Assembly: GCA_017623455.1 (NCBI GenBank)
Contig: JAGAPA010000001.1
Coordinates: forward strand, 1-37,095
Direction of reading: 5' to 3'
Source: Clostridia bacterium
GTDB taxonomy: Bacteria; Bacillota; Clostridia; Christensenellales; Pumilibacteraceae
Length of the DNA: 37,095 nucleotides
The first letter of the stretch is position 1. Every line of letters begins with the position of its first letter. Shown in pieces: positions 14,281 through 24,154 of the stretch. The position numbers and the translations under genes are program-made. The notes below the pieces were generated by a model. It was given only the letters and a program-made list of their open reading frames with translations. It made no database searches and had not been told where the DNA came from.

Positions 14281-15552
14281 TTACTGTTTCCTTTTGAGCG
14301 CAACAACGAAAAATCCGTCCGTTCCGTCTACGTCGGGAAGAAGGCGCACGTAATTTCGCTTATCGCAGTTTACTCCGTCAACCTCCGTCTTTACCACCTC
14401 AAAATCCGGATTGGAAGCTATAAAATTCTTTACAACGTTGTCGTTTTCGCGTCTTAATACCGTGCACGTTGAATAGAACAGAGTTCCGTCCTTTTTCAAA
14501 TACTTTGCCGATGTATTGAGAATTTTGAGCTGTAATTTTGCAAGCTCTGCAATATCTTCTTCCTTGCGGTTGAGTAATACGTCGGGCTTGGATGAAATAA
14601 CACCTATTCCGCTACACGGCGTGTCGCAAATAACGGCGTCGAACCCATCCAACCAATCTTCCTTAAGAACGGTTGCGTCGTTTTGCACAACGGAAAGATT
14701 TGCGCCCATTCGCTTTGCGTATTTTCCGATAAGCTCCACCCTGTGAGAATGAACGTCGCACGCTGTAATATCGAAATTGCCGAGCGACGACAAATAAACA
14801 GCCTTTCCTCCCGGAGCAGAACAAGTATCAAGCACTTTTGCTCCGTCTTTTATCAGCGAACGGTAGCACTGCGTTGCTATCATACTTGCAAGCGACATAG
14901 GCGTAAACTCGTCGGGCTTTAACTTTTTGAAAACCTCGGGTTTTACGTAGTAGCCGTACTTACTTTTAGTAAACGTGGTTACCTTTTTTTCGAACTCTTC
15001 GTCCGTGATTTTGTCGTAGTTTAGTCTAATATGCGTATCGGTAAGAAGCTTTGCGGTAAGAATGGCGGTTGCGCGTTCTTCTCCGTAATCTTTTATCATA
15101 GCTTTTGCAAGCCACTCGGGTACGGACGCAAGAACGGACAGGTATAACGTTTTATTGCTCTTGTCCGGCATTGGGCATTTCTCGCTTTTCCTCAGCACCG
15201 CGTTTACAAATCCGCTTACTTCTTTTTTTCCTATATCTTTACAAAGTGTAACTGTATTATCTATAACGGCATAAAGAGGCGAAGAAGAATATCTTACGCC
15301 GTATATGCCCATCTTAAGAAGCACGGCAATTGCGGGCTTGGGCTTTTTATCGCAAAGCTCGTTTATAAAGTACGTAAGGGCCGTATCTTTTTCGATAACG
15401 CCGTAAAACATGGCGGTTATACTTGCTTTATCCTCTTTTGTAAGCTCTTCGTTGCTCAATACTTCGTCGAGCTGAATCTGAGAATACGCCCCTTCTCTAT
15501 ACACCTTACAAAGAGCGTCGTATACTATTTTTTGTCTTTGAAGCGAGGTCAT
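14281..15552 (-). CDS. rsmB: 16S rRNA (cytosine-967-C5)-methyltransferase
   Basis: The 423-residue protein has an N-terminal NusB-like helical domain (~1-135) and a C-terminal Rossmann methyltransferase. It shows the SAM loop TCSAPGGKAVYLS, motif IV CDTPCSGIGV (Cys releasing the product) and YSTCTV with catalytic Cys 363. It makes m5C967 in 16S rRNA. The start overlaps the fmt stop as TAATG, so expression is coupled to fmt. Confidence 0.93.
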   Translation of the reverse strand: MTSLQRQKIVYDALCKVYREGAYSQIQLDEVLSNEELTKEDKASITAMFYGVIEKDTALTYFINELCDKKPKPAIAVLLKMGIYGVRYSSSPLYAVIDNTVTLCKDIGKKEVSGFVNAVLRKSEKCPMPDKSNKTLYLSVLASVPEWLAKAMIKDYGEERATAILTAKLLTDTHIRLNYDKITDEEFEKKVTTFTKSKYGYYVKPEVFKKLKPDEFTPMSLASMIATQCYRSLIKDGAKVLDTCSAPGGKAVYLSSLGNFDITACDVHSHRVELIGKYAKRMGANLSVVQNDATVLKEDWLDGFDAVICDTPCSGIGVISSKPDVLLNRKEEDIAELAKLQLKILNTSAKYLKKDGTLFYSTCTVLRRENDNVVKNFIASNPDFEVVKTEVDGVNCDKRNYVRLLPDVDGTDGFFVVALKRKQ

Positions 15553-16454
15553 TATAAAACCTCTCCGCTCATTTTTACGCCGTTAATAAAATCTTTTGCA
15601 CCCATGCGCTTTTTACCCGGCATCTGAAGCTCGGTGAAAAGTACGCTTGCATCCTTACAAGCGATCTCCACACCCTCTTTGCTGTGCGAAAGAATTTTTC
15701 CGCTTACGCCCTTTCCGCTTCCGATCTCCGCCTTATAAACCTTTACCGGCTCGTTATTGTACAAAAAGTAGCCGTAGCCCAAACCTCTTATTTTGTTTCG
15801 GATGTCTTTTGCGCACGCACAAAAATCGATTTTTGCATCCTCTTTAGTGATCATTCTGCACTTGGATGCCTCGTCTTCGTTTTGAGGCACAGGCACGATT
15901 TTACCGCTTACGTATTCGTCTATCGTGTCAATAAGCAGTTGCGCGCCTTTTGTTTTTAAGACGTTGTAAAGGTCTTCTAAGTACATATCGTCTTCAATTT
16001 TTACTTCGCACGCAGATACCATATCGCCCGTATCCATTCCTATTGCCGTTTTCATAATGGTAACGCCCGTTTTTTCCTCTCCGTCGATTATCGACCATTG
16101 AATGGGAGCGCTACCTCTGTACTTAGGTAAAAGCGAGCCGTGAACGTTAAGTATTCCGTACTTGGGTATATCTAAAATTTCCTGCGATAAAATTTGTCCG
16201 TACGCGCAGGTTATCATAATGTCCGGGGCAAGCTCTTTGAGGATTTGCACACCCTCTTCTCTGATTTTGTTAAACTGATATACGGGAATACCAAGATCTA
16301 TCGCGCGCTGTTTTACCGCTCCGAAAATAATTTCGCCTTTGCGGTTTTTTGCTTTATCGGGCTGACATATAACGGCAGATACACCGTACTTTTCATGCAA
16401 CGCATCAAGCGAGGGCACTGCAAAATCGGGGGTTCCTAAAAATACTACTTTCAT
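15552..16454 (-). CDS. fmt: Methionyl-tRNA formyltransferase
   Basis: This 300-residue enzyme formylates initiator Met-tRNA using 10-formyl-THF. It shows FLGTPDFAVPSLDAL at the start, the catalytic NVHGSLLPKYRGSAPI (Asn 103, His 105) and IGMDTGDM (Asp 141), and a C-terminal OB domain (~205-300). It follows def by 5 bp, so the add-formyl and remove-formyl enzymes are co-expressed as in most bacteria. Confidence 0.95.
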   Translation of the reverse strand: MKVVFLGTPDFAVPSLDALHEKYGVSAVICQPDKAKNRKGEIIFGAVKQRAIDLGIPVYQFNKIREEGVQILKELAPDIMITCAYGQILSQEILDIPKYGILNVHGSLLPKYRGSAPIQWSIIDGEEKTGVTIMKTAIGMDTGDMVSACEVKIEDDMYLEDLYNVLKTKGAQLLIDTIDEYVSGKIVPVPQNEDEASKCRMITKEDAKIDFCACAKDIRNKIRGLGYGYFLYNNEPVKVYKAEIGSGKGVSGKILSHSKEGVEIACKDASVLFTELQMPGKKRMGAKDFINGVKMSGEVL

Positions 16455-16459
16455 ATTAT

Positions 16460-16924
16460 TTACCCCTCTTTTTTTACCTTAGGCGGTAAAACCTTATCTA
16501 TATATAATATGCCGTCAAGATGATCAATCTCGTGACAAAATGCGGTTGCTAAAAATCCGCTTGCTTTAACCTTGTATTTATCACCGTGTCTGTCGTAATA
16601 TTCGACAACGACTTTTTTAGGTCTTTCCACAACGCCATAACGTTCGGGAACGGAAAGGCACCCCTCGTTGCTAAGCTGTGAGCCCGTCGTTACTTTTATT
16701 TCGGGGTTTACCATTTCGTAAATCGTTTCTCCGTCTACGCTTACTACGGCAATACGCTTAAGCACTGCAATCTGAGGCGCGGCAAGACCGACTCCGTTTG
16801 CTTTGAACATCGTATCTACCATGTCGTCGATAAGTTCGCCAAGTTTGTCGTCAAACTCGGTTACCTCTTTACATTTTTCGCGAAGAAGAGGGTTTCCTTC
16901 TTTTATTATATTTCTTATTGCCAT
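16460..16924 (-). CDS. def: Peptide deformylase
   Basis: This 154-residue metalloenzyme removes the formyl group from nascent chains. Motif 1 GVGLAAPQ (44-51), motif 2 EGCLS with metal-binding Cys 89, and motif 3 HEIDH (131-135; His 131, Glu 132, His 135) are complete. Motif 3 is preceded by Cys rather than the usual Gln (FCHEIDHLDG). It is short, as in type 1-like PDFs. It lies 12 bp after priA and 5 bp before fmt. Confidence 0.95.
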   Translation of the reverse strand: MAIRNIIKEGNPLLREKCKEVTEFDDKLGELIDDMVDTMFKANGVGLAAPQIAVLKRIAVVSVDGETIYEMVNPEIKVTTGSQLSNEGCLSVPERYGVVERPKKVVVEYYDRHGDKYKVKASGFLATAFCHEIDHLDGILYIDKVLPPKVKKEG

Positions 16925-16936
16925 TAATTCTTCCTC

Positions 16937-19141
16937 CTAACTTAAGTTGTTGGGGTTGACTTCCACGAATATGGAAATCTTTGGGTTCAGGTATTTATCT
17001 ACTATCGAATATACTTTTTTCGTTATTTCTTCCCGTTTATCTTTTATTCTCATTAATATTTGCACTCTGTGTTTTGTCTGAATACGTTTTACGGGCGACT
17101 TCATTGCGGAAAAATAAACTACGCTGTCCTTATTTGCATCAACAACTTCACCCACTTCGGTAAAGATGTTCTTCAGCGTGGTAATAGCAAGCTCTTCGTT
17201 TTCGGAAGACACAAGTATTCTGAGTATTCGCGAATACGGAGGATAGTTGGTGACCTCTCTTAAATTGCTTTCCTTATCGTAAAAACCTTTATAATCATTG
17301 GTGACCGCGTATTTGTATACGTAATGACGAGGAGAGTATGTTTGAAGCACAACCTCTCCGCTCTTGCTTTCTCTTCCTGCTCTGCCTGCCACCTGAGTTA
17401 TAAGCTGATAAGTGCGCTCGTTTGCTCTAAAATCCGAAAAATGCAAGCTCATATCCGCATCCACTATTCCTACAAGCGTTACGTCGGGAAAATCGTGACC
17501 CTTTGCTATCATTTGCGTTCCTACGAGTATTGACGCTTTTTTCTGAGCGAACGTTTCTAATATCTTTACTACAGAATCTTTGTTTCTCGTAGTATCGTTG
17601 TCCATTCTGAGGATGTTTTCTTGCGGAAACATCTTTTGTAAAAGTTCCACTACCTGTTGCGTTCCGATATAACCCTGCTTGATATACTTGCTTTTACATT
17701 CGGGACACTCTGTAAGGGGTCTGTACCTCAGTCCGCAGTAGTGACACTTAAGCGCGCAATCGTCCTTGTGGTACACAAGCGACACGTCGCAATCTTTGCA
17801 TTTTGCCACGTAACCGCAACTTCTGCACATCATATATGAAGAATAACCTCTGCGATTAAGGAATATCATTGCCTGATTTCCGTTGTCTACGCACTCTCTG
17901 AGCTTGCTTTCCAGACTTCTTGAAAACAGTCCGTTGTTACCGTGGTATATCTCGTTGCACATATTCACCACTTCGATATGAGGAAGCGGTTTTTTATTTA
18001 CGCGCTGAGGAAGCTCCACGAGAGCATACTCGCCCGTTTGCGTTTTGTAATAACTTTCTATAGAAGGCGTTGCGCTACCCATAACGAGATTACAACCGTT
18101 TGCCTTTGCTCTAAAGAGCGCCACGTCGTGAGTAAGGTATCTTGGGTTGCTCTCGGAAGCATAACTGCCGTCGTGCTCTTCGTCTATTATTATTACGCCC
18201 ACGTTTTTTACGGGCGCAAATATTGCAGACCGCGCGCCGACCGCCACCTTTGCTTGACCCGACAGCAATCTGCGCCACTCGTCAAACCGTTCTCCGCTTG
18301 AAAGTCCACTGTGAAGAAGAGCAACGGAGTCACCAAACCTTGCTCTGAAGTTTCTGAGCACCTGTGGCGTAAGAGAAATTTCGGGAACAAGCATTATTGC
18401 CGTTTTGTCTTTTGATAACGCGTCCGAAATAAGGCGCATATACACTTCGGTCTTTCCGCTACCCGTAACTCCATGCAAAAGGAACGGCTGATTGCTCGTG
18501 CTTGTAATTGCGTTTACCGCGTCGCGTTGCATTTGTGTGAGCGTTATATTCTTTTCTTTTTCCGCAACATTGTTTTTGTACGGTTCTCTAAAAACCTCTA
18601 CCTTGCGTACGGTTACTATTCCTCGCATAATAAAATTACGCAAAGAAGACGCGGAAAAGTTAGAGTTTAGGAAGGTAACGCTCTCCTCCTCTACCTCCAT
18701 AAGATATTCGTAAAGCTCTGCTTGAGCTTTTGCTCCCTTGCGAATAAACTCCGCAGAATCTTTATGCTTAAATTCTTCGGAAAGGGACGCGTATTCTTTA
18801 ATAAGCTCTTTTACCTTTCCTCCGCGAAGCTCGGACGGAATGAACAAACGAAGCACGTCCACTTTACGAAGATGATACTTGTCTGTCATATAGTACATAA
18901 GATCGAGCATCTCTTTGCCTATTACGGGCATGGGATCCAACGTTTCGATAATGCTCTTAAGCTTGCCGTTGTCGTATTCGCTCTTTTCCTTTAGCGCAAT
19001 TACGTAGCCTTCCTGAGTTTTAGGACCAAAAGGAATAAGCACTCTACTGCCCACGTCGGCGGAAGAATGCTCATCTACTTTATAGTCGAAAACCCTGTCG
19101 ACTTCGCTATTGCTTATGTCAACAATAACTTCGGCAATCAT
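16937..19141 (-). CDS. priA: Primosomal replication-restart helicase PriA
   Basis: PriA binds abandoned forks and reloads the replicative helicase. Its 734 residues hold an N-terminal 3'-DNA-binding domain (~1-100), a winged-helix region, SF2 helicase motifs (GVTGSGKTEVYMRL, DEEHDGSY, GSATPSIES, QVAGRAGR) and the zinc region with paired cysteines (CRSCGYVAKCKDC, CHYCG, CPECKS). The start overlaps the coaBC stop as TAATG. The window also encodes RecG and PcrA, so three fork-processing helicases are close together. Confidence 0.95.
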   Translation of the reverse strand: MIAEVIVDISNSEVDRVFDYKVDEHSSADVGSRVLIPFGPKTQEGYVIALKEKSEYDNGKLKSIIETLDPMPVIGKEMLDLMYYMTDKYHLRKVDVLRLFIPSELRGGKVKELIKEYASLSEEFKHKDSAEFIRKGAKAQAELYEYLMEVEEESVTFLNSNFSASSLRNFIMRGIVTVRKVEVFREPYKNNVAEKEKNITLTQMQRDAVNAITSTSNQPFLLHGVTGSGKTEVYMRLISDALSKDKTAIMLVPEISLTPQVLRNFRARFGDSVALLHSGLSSGERFDEWRRLLSGQAKVAVGARSAIFAPVKNVGVIIIDEEHDGSYASESNPRYLTHDVALFRAKANGCNLVMGSATPSIESYYKTQTGEYALVELPQRVNKKPLPHIEVVNMCNEIYHGNNGLFSRSLESKLRECVDNGNQAMIFLNRRGYSSYMMCRSCGYVAKCKDCDVSLVYHKDDCALKCHYCGLRYRPLTECPECKSKYIKQGYIGTQQVVELLQKMFPQENILRMDNDTTRNKDSVVKILETFAQKKASILVGTQMIAKGHDFPDVTLVGIVDADMSLHFSDFRANERTYQLITQVAGRAGRESKSGEVVLQTYSPRHYVYKYAVTNDYKGFYDKESNLREVTNYPPYSRILRILVSSENEELAITTLKNIFTEVGEVVDANKDSVVYFSAMKSPVKRIQTKHRVQILMRIKDKREEITKKVYSIVDKYLNPKISIFVEVNPNNLS

Positions 19142-20319
19142 TATATACTTTGTACCTTATCCAAAATTTTATCGGCAAGAGCAGTCTTGGTCATAATGGG
19201 AAGCTCTATAACTGCGTCCTTTGTAATAAAAGACGCAATATTGGTATCCACGTCAAAACCGGCACCTTGCTTGGTTACGTCGTTTGCAACCACCATATCC
19301 GCATTCTTTTTGATAAGCTTTTTACTTGCATTCTCAATAAGATTTTCGGTTTCGGCGGAAAACACGACGAGCTTCTTATTTCCTTTTACTTTGCCTACCG
19401 CCTGAGCTATATCGGGATTTTTGACGAACTCGAGCGTAAGCTTTTCGCTTTTTATCTTTTGAGGCGCACAGTCTACCCTGTAATCTGCAGGGGCTGCGGA
19501 TTTAATTATGATATCAGCGCTGTCCAGATTATCCATAACCGCATTGTACATATCAAGCGTTGTCTGAACTTCTATGATTTTTACTCCCTCGTCGGGCAAT
19601 ACGGACGTCGTGCCTTTTATGAGCAAAACGTTAGCTCCTCGCCTTAACGCCGCGTTTGCTATAGCTATACCCATTTTCCCACTTGAACGGTTTGTGATAA
19701 AACGAACGGGATCGATAGGCTCGCGCGTTGCACCTGCCGTAACCAAAACGGTTTTTCCCTCAAGGTCACGAACGGGGAATAATATTTCTTCGATTTTTTC
19801 CACGATATCCAAAGGCGCCGCCATTCTGCCTTTGCCTGTATCTCCGCAAGCTAAAAATCCGCTGTCGCCGTATATAAATTCAACACCACGCGCTTTAAGC
19901 TCGCTTTCGTTCTTCTCGTACGCAGGCGACGTCATCATACCCGTATTCATAGCAGGAGCTAAAAGAATAGGGGCTTTGGTTGCCATTACCGTGGTAGTGA
20001 GAAAGTCGTCGGCAATGCCGGAAGCGAATTTTCCCACAAAATTGGCAGTAGCAGGCGCAACTACGAAAATATCCGCTTTTTTTGCAAGCGAGATATGTTC
20101 TACCTCCCACTCTCTGTCCCTGTCGAACATATCGGTAACAACGCGATTGTTGGAAAGCGTTTCAAAAGTGAGGGGGGATACGAATTCGGTTGCGTGCTTG
20201 GTCATAACGACAAAAACGTCGGCTCCTCTTTTTCTTAAAGAAGATACGACTTCGCATACTTTGTAAACGGCTATTCCACCGGTTACGCCTATAACGACGT
20301 TTTTGCCCTTAAGGTTCAT
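19141..20319 (-). CDS. coaBC: Bifunctional phosphopantothenoylcysteine decarboxylase / phosphopantothenate-cysteine ligase
   Basis: This 392-residue enzyme carries out two successive steps to coenzyme A. The CoaC flavodomain (~1-185) shows GVTGGIAVYK, His in EVEHISLA, PAMNTGMM and the Cys loop FLACGDTGKGRMA. The CoaB domain (~187-392) shows TAGATREPIDPVRFITNRSSGKMG and SAAPADYRV with the KIKS lysine. It sits between rpoZ (7 bp) and priA (overlapping), the standard Bacillota order. Confidence 0.95.
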   Translation of the reverse strand: MNLKGKNVVIGVTGGIAVYKVCEVVSSLRKRGADVFVVMTKHATEFVSPLTFETLSNNRVVTDMFDRDREWEVEHISLAKKADIFVVAPATANFVGKFASGIADDFLTTTVMATKAPILLAPAMNTGMMTSPAYEKNESELKARGVEFIYGDSGFLACGDTGKGRMAAPLDIVEKIEEILFPVRDLEGKTVLVTAGATREPIDPVRFITNRSSGKMGIAIANAALRRGANVLLIKGTTSVLPDEGVKIIEVQTTLDMYNAVMDNLDSADIIIKSAAPADYRVDCAPQKIKSEKLTLEFVKNPDIAQAVGKVKGNKKLVVFSAETENLIENASKKLIKKNADMVVANDVTKQGAGFDVDTNIASFITKDAVIELPIMTKTALADKILDKVQSI

Positions 20320-20325
20320 CGTGTT

Positions 20326-20529
20326 TTAATCGTTTTCGTAAACGACTTTTACCTTGCCCTCTAAAATTTCTCGAGCAGCATAGGAAATTGCCGTAGAATC
20401 AGAGCATGCAAGCTCGTCTGCCTTTTTTACGAGGTCGAACTTTGCTCTCTTTGCGCAAGCAATTGCAAGAGCATACTTGCATCCGCCTACTTTTTCCAAC
20501 AATTTATCGTTGGGTGGATCGATGATCAT
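20326..20529 (-). CDS. rpoZ: RNA polymerase omega subunit
   Basis: This 67-residue protein shows the omega pattern: MIIDPPNDKLLEKVGGCKYALAI, the KRA segment, and AISYAAREILEGKV near the end. Omega assists folding of the beta-prime subunit. It lies between gmk (22 bp) and coaBC (7 bp), a conserved position that strengthens the call. Confidence 0.92.
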   Translation of the reverse strand: MIIDPPNDKLLEKVGGCKYALAIACAKRAKFDLVKKADELACSDSTAISYAAREILEGKVKVVYEND

Positions 20530-20551
20530 ATTTAGTACTCCTTTGATGTTA

Positions 20552-21166
20552 TTACTTTTTCTTGCTCTCTAATATCAAATTTATCTCTTCGATATTGTTT
20601 TTAATCTTTCTCTTTTCAGCGTCGATTATGGAAACAACTTCGTCAATAGCTTTTTCCTTGTTATCGTTGAAGACTATGTAGTCAAACATCTTGTACTTGG
20701 AAAGTTCGCCTTTTGCTGCACGCAATCTTCTTCTGATACTATCCTCGGACTCCGTACCTCTGGCTCTAAGTCTTTCTTCTAAAATTTCGAAAGAGGGGGT
20801 CATAAGGAAAATAGCGATTGCATCGGGATACTGCTTCTTAATGTTTTTTGCACCGTGAATATCGATTTCAAACATTACGTCATAACCCTTATCAAGCATC
20901 TCAAGCACGGGCGCTTTGGGAGTACCGTAGCAATTGCAGTAAACTTCCGCAGTTTCCAAAAACTCGCCGTGAGCTATCATTTCCTGATACTCTTCCATTG
21001 TCTTAAAATAATAATGGATTCCATCAATCTCGCCTTCACGGGGTGCACGAGTGGTTACCGAAATAGATTTCTTGATGGACGGACGGCGTGCTACAACCTC
21101 GTCATATACGGTTCCTTTTCCTGCTCCGCTGGGGCCCGAAATAATGTAAAGTGATCCTTTTGTCAT
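20552..21166 (-). CDS. gmk: Guanylate kinase
   Basis: This 204-residue enzyme converts GMP to GDP. The P-loop GPSGAGKGT (11-19), the GMP-binding SVTTRAPREGEIDGIHYYF and DIHGAKNIKKQYPDAIAIFL are all present. AAGGAGT lies 7 nt before ATG. It is 16 bp after yicC; remA, found between yicC and gmk in Bacillus and many Clostridia, is missing. Confidence 0.95.
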   Translation of the reverse strand: MTKGSLYIISGPSGAGKGTVYDEVVARRPSIKKSISVTTRAPREGEIDGIHYYFKTMEEYQEMIAHGEFLETAEVYCNCYGTPKAPVLEMLDKGYDVMFEIDIHGAKNIKKQYPDAIAIFLMTPSFEILEERLRARGTESEDSIRRRLRAAKGELSKYKMFDYIVFNDNKEKAIDEVVSIIDAEKRKIKNNIEEINLILESKKK

Positions 21167-21182
21167 TGTTCTTTACTCCTTC

Positions 21183-22058
21183 TTATTCTACGTTTCTTAT
21201 TTGTTCTTTAATTTTTTCAAGCTCGTTCTTCATTGCAAGAACGTACGACGTAAGTTCCTTATCGTTGGACTTGCTTCCCATCGTATTGATCTCGCGGTTG
21301 ATCTCCTGTGAGAGAAAGTCAAGCTTTCTGCCTGCAGGCTCGTTACTTTCGAGTATGTCGTTGTATTGCTTGATATGCGAGGTAAGGCGCTGAATTTCTT
21401 CGTTGATATCCGCCTTGTCCGCAAAGAAAGCAACTTCGTTGAGAAGCCTTGCTTCGTCAAGCTCTACGTTTTCTAAAATCTCGGTAATACGCGTTTGTAT
21501 CTTATTGCGGTACTCTTCCACAACGAGCGGTGCTCTTGTGATTGCTTTTTGTAAATATCCGTCGATATTATCTATCAAGCGTTTAAGATCCGCTTTTATG
21601 GTGACGCCTTCCTTTTCTCTCATGGCGTTAAGCGATGCGCACGCGCCCTTGATACATTCTTCAACGAGCTCTTTAAGGATGTTATCATCGTCTCCGCCGT
21701 CTTTTACCGAAAGAACCTCGGGTAAGGAAATAAGCTTCGTAACGTTGAAATCGGAAGCAAATCCGTAACGCTCCGCAACGTCATTAGCCGCTCTTACAAA
21801 CTCGTCGGCAAGCGCGTAATCTACGCTTACCTGTTTGCTCTTTTCGCTATTGTTCTCGTAATCGAAGTATACGTCTACGTTTCCTCTGCTAAGCTCGCTC
21901 TTAAGCGTCTTTCTTACGATATCCTCACAGCATGCGAAAATTTTGGGCATGTGCGGACTAACATCCAAAAATCTGTTATTTACGGTTTTTAGTTCTATGG
22001 TAAGTATTCGATCGTTTTTTTCAACCGAATATTTACCGTAACCTGTCATACTTTTCAT
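21183..22058 (-). CDS. YicC family endoribonuclease
   Basis: This 291-residue protein has the family opening MKSMTGYGKYSVE, then ELKTVNNRFLDVS, and the C-terminal GRKLDFLSQEINREINTMGSKSND, which is very highly conserved. YicC proteins are metal-dependent endoribonucleases studied mainly in E. coli. It is the first gene of the ~10-kb operon ending in the spoVM-like ORF, with GGAG 5 nt before ATG and a good promoter at 22104-22132. Confidence 0.92.
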   Translation of the reverse strand: MKSMTGYGKYSVEKNDRILTIELKTVNNRFLDVSPHMPKIFACCEDIVRKTLKSELSRGNVDVYFDYENNSEKSKQVSVDYALADEFVRAANDVAERYGFASDFNVTKLISLPEVLSVKDGGDDDNILKELVEECIKGACASLNAMREKEGVTIKADLKRLIDNIDGYLQKAITRAPLVVEEYRNKIQTRITEILENVELDEARLLNEVAFFADKADINEEIQRLTSHIKQYNDILESNEPAGRKLDFLSQEINREINTMGSKSNDKELTSYVLAMKNELEKIKEQIRNVE

Positions 22059-22103
22059 AATTGCTCCGATGAAATTTCTTGAGGACCAAATTCCCTCACT
22101 ACT

Positions 22104-22132
22104 ATTTTAGCACGAATTTCTCAATATTACAA
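22104..22132 (-). promoter_or_regulatory. Promoter of the yicC operon
   Basis: -35 TTGTAA (22127-22132), a 17-bp spacer and -10 TAAAAT (22104-22109), preceded by TGC (extended -10), on the minus strand. No terminator lies between it and the ligA stop at 22162, so read-through from ligA may add to it. Confidence 0.7.
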
Positions 22133-22161
22133 GTATTTGAGTGTATTTATATTTAATATTT

Positions 22162-24111
<1,950 letters not shown>

Positions 24112-24154
24112 TTAGTTCTTTATGATCTTTACCGCGTGTTTTGTTTTACGTATT

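Noticed and set aside
19574-20266. 230-residue plus-strand ORF antisense to coaBC
   Set aside because: It is a mirror frame of a well-supported gene, with Ser/Pro/Thr-rich low-complexity composition and no ribosome-binding site.
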